Shown here one piece after another: positions 3,737 through 6,397 of a stretch of DNA of 6,397 nucleotides (within the stretch, counting starts at the first letter, position 1; each line of letters begins with the position of its first letter). The DNA is taken from contig DARQ01000104.1 in the NCBI GenBank assembly GCA_002503395.1, forward strand, positions 2,396 through 8,792, read 5' to 3'. The notes beneath the pieces are model-generated. The model did no database searches and was not told where the DNA came from. It was given only the letters and a program-made list of their open reading frames with translations. The translations under genes were made by a program, and so were the position numbers. The stretch is from Euryarchaeota archaeon UBA60 (GTDB lineage: Archaea; Thermoplasmatota; Poseidoniia; Poseidoniales; Poseidoniaceae).

Positions 3737-6397
3737 TCATGAATTCGATGGCTCAAAACTCAGGATAATGCGACCGAATTGGTCGAAGCCGACAACCGGC
3801 CTGAATCCTTCGGCATCGGTCTGCGCCAATGATTGCTTGATATTCTCCAATACCTCCGGTGGAAGGTCGATATCGAAACCCATCGTCGTCGATACCCGGC
3901 CTGATTCCAGCACTTCCTGAATATCTTGAACTTCGCCGACCGTATCGGCTTGCACTTCGAGTTCACCAACCGTATCGGCATCCTCTTCTCTCAACTCTTC
4001 TTCAAGTTGTGAATATTCATCAATCTCATCCAGTACTATTGCTTCGGCTACCGTCTCGGAATCTTCCGTCAATTCATCTTCTTCGCTAACCTCAGTGATC
4101 TCTTCTGAGTAATCCTTTGCCTGAACTTCTGGTTCGTGGGGTGCGGCAAGTTCTGCTTTCACCGCCCCTTCATCGACACCCCAGATGCGGAAGTACAACA
4201 CTGCTTGGGCGAATGCTGCCAACCCCCCGACTATCAGGGCGATTCCAGCGAAGGTGCTGTCAACATCGGTGAACAGCACCAGGAAGGTCCCGAGCGAAGT
4301 ACCGACCAGACTGGTGATTCGCCGCCACGAATTCTCGAAGTCGGCCGCCGCCTGCATACCGCAATAGAGGATAATCAGCAAGGCGGCGCCGATATCGGTA
4401 AGGTCCCACAGCGCCCAGATGATTCCGACCACTCCATAGGTAGCGCCGAATATTATCATCATATCATTCCATTTCCAATAATCCTCGCCATCCTCAGACC
4501 AATCCCAGTTAGGATACCACTTTATCGCCGCGAGATAGGACATCACCGAACCCTCGATTATCAAGAGCCAGCCGGCCAGGTCATTGCCTTGGATCTCGGC
4601 CACCCGCTCGATATTCCACAGCGCGATGGCGTGCAGTGCTGGAGTTAGTAAGAGCAGAGTCCGATCCTTTTTGTCCCACGCCTCCCATGTCACCCAAAGG
4701 GCGACGAACAGGGTTGATAGGCCATATACCTCATCGAAGGAAAACAGGAGGAAGGCCATCCCCCATATTCGTAATGCCGCCGATAATTTCTCTCTCCCCT
4801 CTTCGGTCGCACAGCGAATCATCGAAGGTTGTTTGGAGGAGATTGCCGTTCCGGCGACGTTGGTCACCAATCCTTGATTCAAATCCTCGATGGAAACGAC
4901 CTCCTTGGCCCATTTGAACAGTAGACCTTTGGACGAGGCAATCCACAGCGCAAATACCACCAGGCCGGTGCCGAAGCAGGTGATGCTGAATAATTCAAAG
5001 CCGTCATATCCTTCCGATTCGAAGCCGATGAGGAATGAAAAGAAGTATGCGACTGGGGCGAAGGCAAAGCCTTCCATCCGGCCAGCACCCCAACCGAACA
5101 GTAGCAGGATGGTAGTTACCACACAGAGTAGCCAAGCGTCTTCGATAAGGATGATATCCAGACCGAAGAACAGGAATATCCCTGGATAGATGAACGGTAG
5201 AGTTTCGATATTCTCCTCACCGCGCCTGCGCAGTTGCACATCTCCAGCAGATTTACCTAATGCCAGGGCGGCATAGATAACCCACATCAAGCCGACGAAA
5301 CGAATGTACCGCTCGCCGAGGAAGTACTCGGTGCCGAGCAACATATCTCCAACTGAGCCCAACGGTTCGAGAATAGTATGGATGAAATTGCCCGATTGCG
5401 TAAGATTGCCCGGGAAGAATAACCACATCAGCGGCAAGGCATAGATTGCCAATCTGCTGCGATGGATTATGGCCCGCCACAACACGATTGCGAATAGTAC
5501 GGTCAGCGCTAGACCTCCGGAGGAATCCAACATCCCCAGCATCACCAATCCTAGGAGGGTCATATCGTCGGCCTTTTTCGATAATTCTTCGCGCGGCGCC
5601 AGACCTCTCTTCAGCAAGACGAAATGAACGATGATCGGACCGCTGAGAATAATAATGTCGAAAAATAGCGAGGCAACATTGAAATCAATCTCCGCCAGTT
5701 TCACACTCATCGGCAGGGCGATGGCGAACATCGCCCATACACCTACGGCTCGGTCCTTGCTCGCCGCCCCATCGACATTGAGCACCTCACGGACAATTAT
5801 CCCTACTGGCAATGCGAAGAGTAGCATCCATAGAGGATATGCATCTAGTGCATTGGTCTTTATCGATACCATAGCGGTGGTGAATAGAATCAAAGGCCCG
5901 AGTAAACTGAATCTAGCGATTTCACCCCAAGTTGCTGCCATAAGTTCAGCATCACTTTCATCTTCGCTCAGCTCTTCATCGACCGTCCAAGTACTTGTTG
6001 TCGGGTCGAAAGATGCGGATTTACCGGCATTTTTCGAAATCATCTTCAATAGAACTCCGATATCCAGTTCGACCTCTGACATCCGATTGCCGATAATAAA
6101 ATATGCAACAGCAATCAATGCCAGCAGCAGATTGAAGCCCATCATCTGCGACTCGATTGCGGCCAGCGGCGTATTGCTCAATGATAGACGTCCCAATGCC
6201 GCTAAAAGCACTGTCAGGGATAGGCTGGTGGCGATGGTGATGGACATGTCTTTGCGGGCGGCAAAACTCTCACTTTCATCGAATTCCAACTGCTCGATTA
6301 TCACCGAGGCCAAGAGGTATAGTGCAACTATCCACGGCATCAACGAGTCATCACCGATGATGGTCGCTGGTGAGCCGACGACGCAGAATAGCGCGAA
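3737..6397 (-). CDS. Giant polytopic membrane protein of tandem two-helix hairpins with acidic C-terminal tail, 5'-truncated
   Basis: I do not recognise this protein. The frame stays open to the right window edge, so the true start is outside; 886 residues are visible (numbered from the edge). Residues 1 to about 737 hold roughly 24 hydrophobic segments arranged as pairs. One set of loops is short and acidic (for example GDDS at 15-18, LDSSG at 290-294, FDEVYG at 554-559, WDLTDIG at 664-670). The other set is basic (for example KKDR at 576-579, RRR at 390-392, HRSR at 312-315). By the positive-inside rule the basic loops and both long loops (about 104-162 and 489-538) are cytoplasmic. After the last helix comes a highly acidic, probably disordered linker (about 755-833), then a compact segment (about 840-882) with LPPEVLENIKQSL and FRPVVGFDQFGRIILSFE, suggesting a helix followed by a beta hairpin. 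Bacterial DUF2339-like polytopic proteins have a similar general look, but I cannot claim homology. Function and substrate are unknown. orn follows 67 bases downstream. Confidence 0.85.
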   Translation of the reverse strand, partial: FALFCVVGSPATIIGDDSLMPWIVALYLLASVIIEQLEFDESESFAARKDMSITIATSLSLTVLLAALGRLSLSNTPLAAIESQMMGFNLLLALIAVAYFIIGNRMSEVELDIGVLLKMISKNAGKSASFDPTTSTWTVDEELSEDESDAELMAATWGEIARFSLLGPLILFTTAMVSIKTNALDAYPLWMLLFALPVGIIVREVLNVDGAASKDRAVGVWAMFAIALPMSVKLAEIDFNVASLFFDIIILSGPIIVHFVLLKRGLAPREELSKKADDMTLLGLVMLGMLDSSGGLALTVLFAIVLWRAIIHRSRLAIYALPLMWLFFPGNLTQSGNFIHTILEPLGSVGDMLLGTEYFLGERYIRFVGLMWVIYAALALGKSAGDVQLRRRGEENIETLPFIYPGIFLFFGLDIILIEDAWLLCVVTTILLLFGWGAGRMEGFAFAPVAYFFSFLIGFESEGYDGFELFSITCFGTGLVVFALWIASSKGLLFKWAKEVVSIEDLNQGLVTNVAGTAISSKQPSMIRCATEEGREKLSAALRIWGMAFLLFSFDEVYGLSTLFVALWVTWEAWDKKDRTLLLLTPALHAIALWNIERVAEIQGNDLAGWLLIIEGSVMSYLAAIKWYPNWDWSEDGEDYWKWNDMMIIFGATYGVVGIIWALWDLTDIGAALLIILYCGMQAAADFENSWRRITSLVGTSLGTFLVLFTDVDSTFAGIALIVGGLAAFAQAVLYFRIWGVDEGAVKAELAAPHEPEVQAKDYSEEITEVSEEDELTEDSETVAEAIVLDEIDEYSQLEEELREEDADTVGELEVQADTVGEVQDIQEVLESGRVSTTMGFDIDLPPEVLENIKQSLAQTDAEGFRPVVGFDQFGRIILSFEPSNS
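3920..3979 (-). repeat. Imperfect tandem 30-base repeat in the acidic tail
   Basis: Two adjacent 30-base units (3950-3979 and 3920-3949) both begin with codons for ADTVGE, followed by four diverged codons. On the + strand the shared core is accgtatcggc at 3939-3949 and again at 3969-3979. The unit is exactly ten codons, so the duplication keeps the frame and lengthens the acidic linker of the membrane protein. Probably a local slippage duplication in a weakly constrained linker. Confidence 0.55.

Noticed and set aside
3670..3756. A longer orn start at 3756 adding 29 residues.
   Set aside because: The added residues do not match any Orn, would overlap the preceding gene by 20 bases, and the 3669 start gives exactly the family length with the D12/E14 numbering of E. 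coli Orn.
4136..4648. A 170-codon open frame on the + strand.
   Set aside because: It is antisense to the strongly hydrophobic, clearly coding membrane gene; its translation is rich in Pro, Gln and His, shows no domain and has the look of a shadow frame. The same holds for the other + strand frames between 3434 and 5634.
1..6397. CRISPR array, tRNA, rRNA, insertion sequence, phage or defence genes.
   Set aside because: No regularly spaced direct repeats, no tRNA-like cloverleaf noticed, no transposase or terminal inverted repeats; all but short gaps are accounted for by six ordinary coding frames.

Overview
The window holds six protein-coding genes packed almost end to end. Four lie on the + strand (1-3118) and two on the - strand (3124-6397), and the two groups converge with only 5 bases between their stop codons. 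The first and last genes run off the window edges. I see no rRNA, tRNA, CRISPR array, insertion sequence or integration scar. The longest non-coding gap is 67 bases.

Layout, left to right: (1) the C-terminal part of a cation/Ca2+ exchanger of the CaCA superfamily; (2) a complete acyl-CoA dehydrogenase very like medium-chain acyl-CoA dehydrogenase (MCAD); (3) a MocA/MobA-type nucleotidyltransferase 12 bases downstream; (4) an XdhC-family molybdoenzyme maturation factor 16 bases further on. On the other strand are (5) a complete DEDDh oligoribonuclease (Orn) and (6) upstream of it a very large polytopic membrane protein of unknown function, at least 886 residues and open at the right window edge.

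How they work together: the MocA-like protein and XdhC form a recognisable pair. MocA makes the cytosine-dinucleotide form of the molybdenum cofactor, and XdhC binds that cofactor and helps insert it into xanthine dehydrogenase/CO dehydrogenase-family enzymes. No such molybdoenzyme is in the window. The acyl-CoA dehydrogenase points to fatty-acid (or branched-chain) oxidation and an electron-transfer flavoprotein elsewhere. Orn finishes RNA decay by clearing 2-5 nt oligoribonucleotides. Its link to the membrane protein is only shared orientation.

Organism: the genes look like a streamlined genome of medium GC content. None of the complete genes has a convincing Shine-Dalgarno sequence. Two of them (xdhC and orn) carry a TTTAT box centred about 27-28 bases before the ATG, which is where an archaeal TATA box would sit for a leaderless transcript. 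Together with the large acidic-tailed membrane protein, this makes an uncultured archaeon, for example a marine Poseidoniales (Marine Group II) type, my leading guess. That is an inference of low to moderate confidence. Orn and the MCAD-like enzyme are bacterial/eukaryotic in flavour, and a bacterium with leaderless genes is not excluded.

The least explained object is the membrane protein. It reads as roughly a dozen tandem two-helix hairpins with acidic loops on one side and basic loops on the other, followed by a long acidic linker and a small C-terminal domain.
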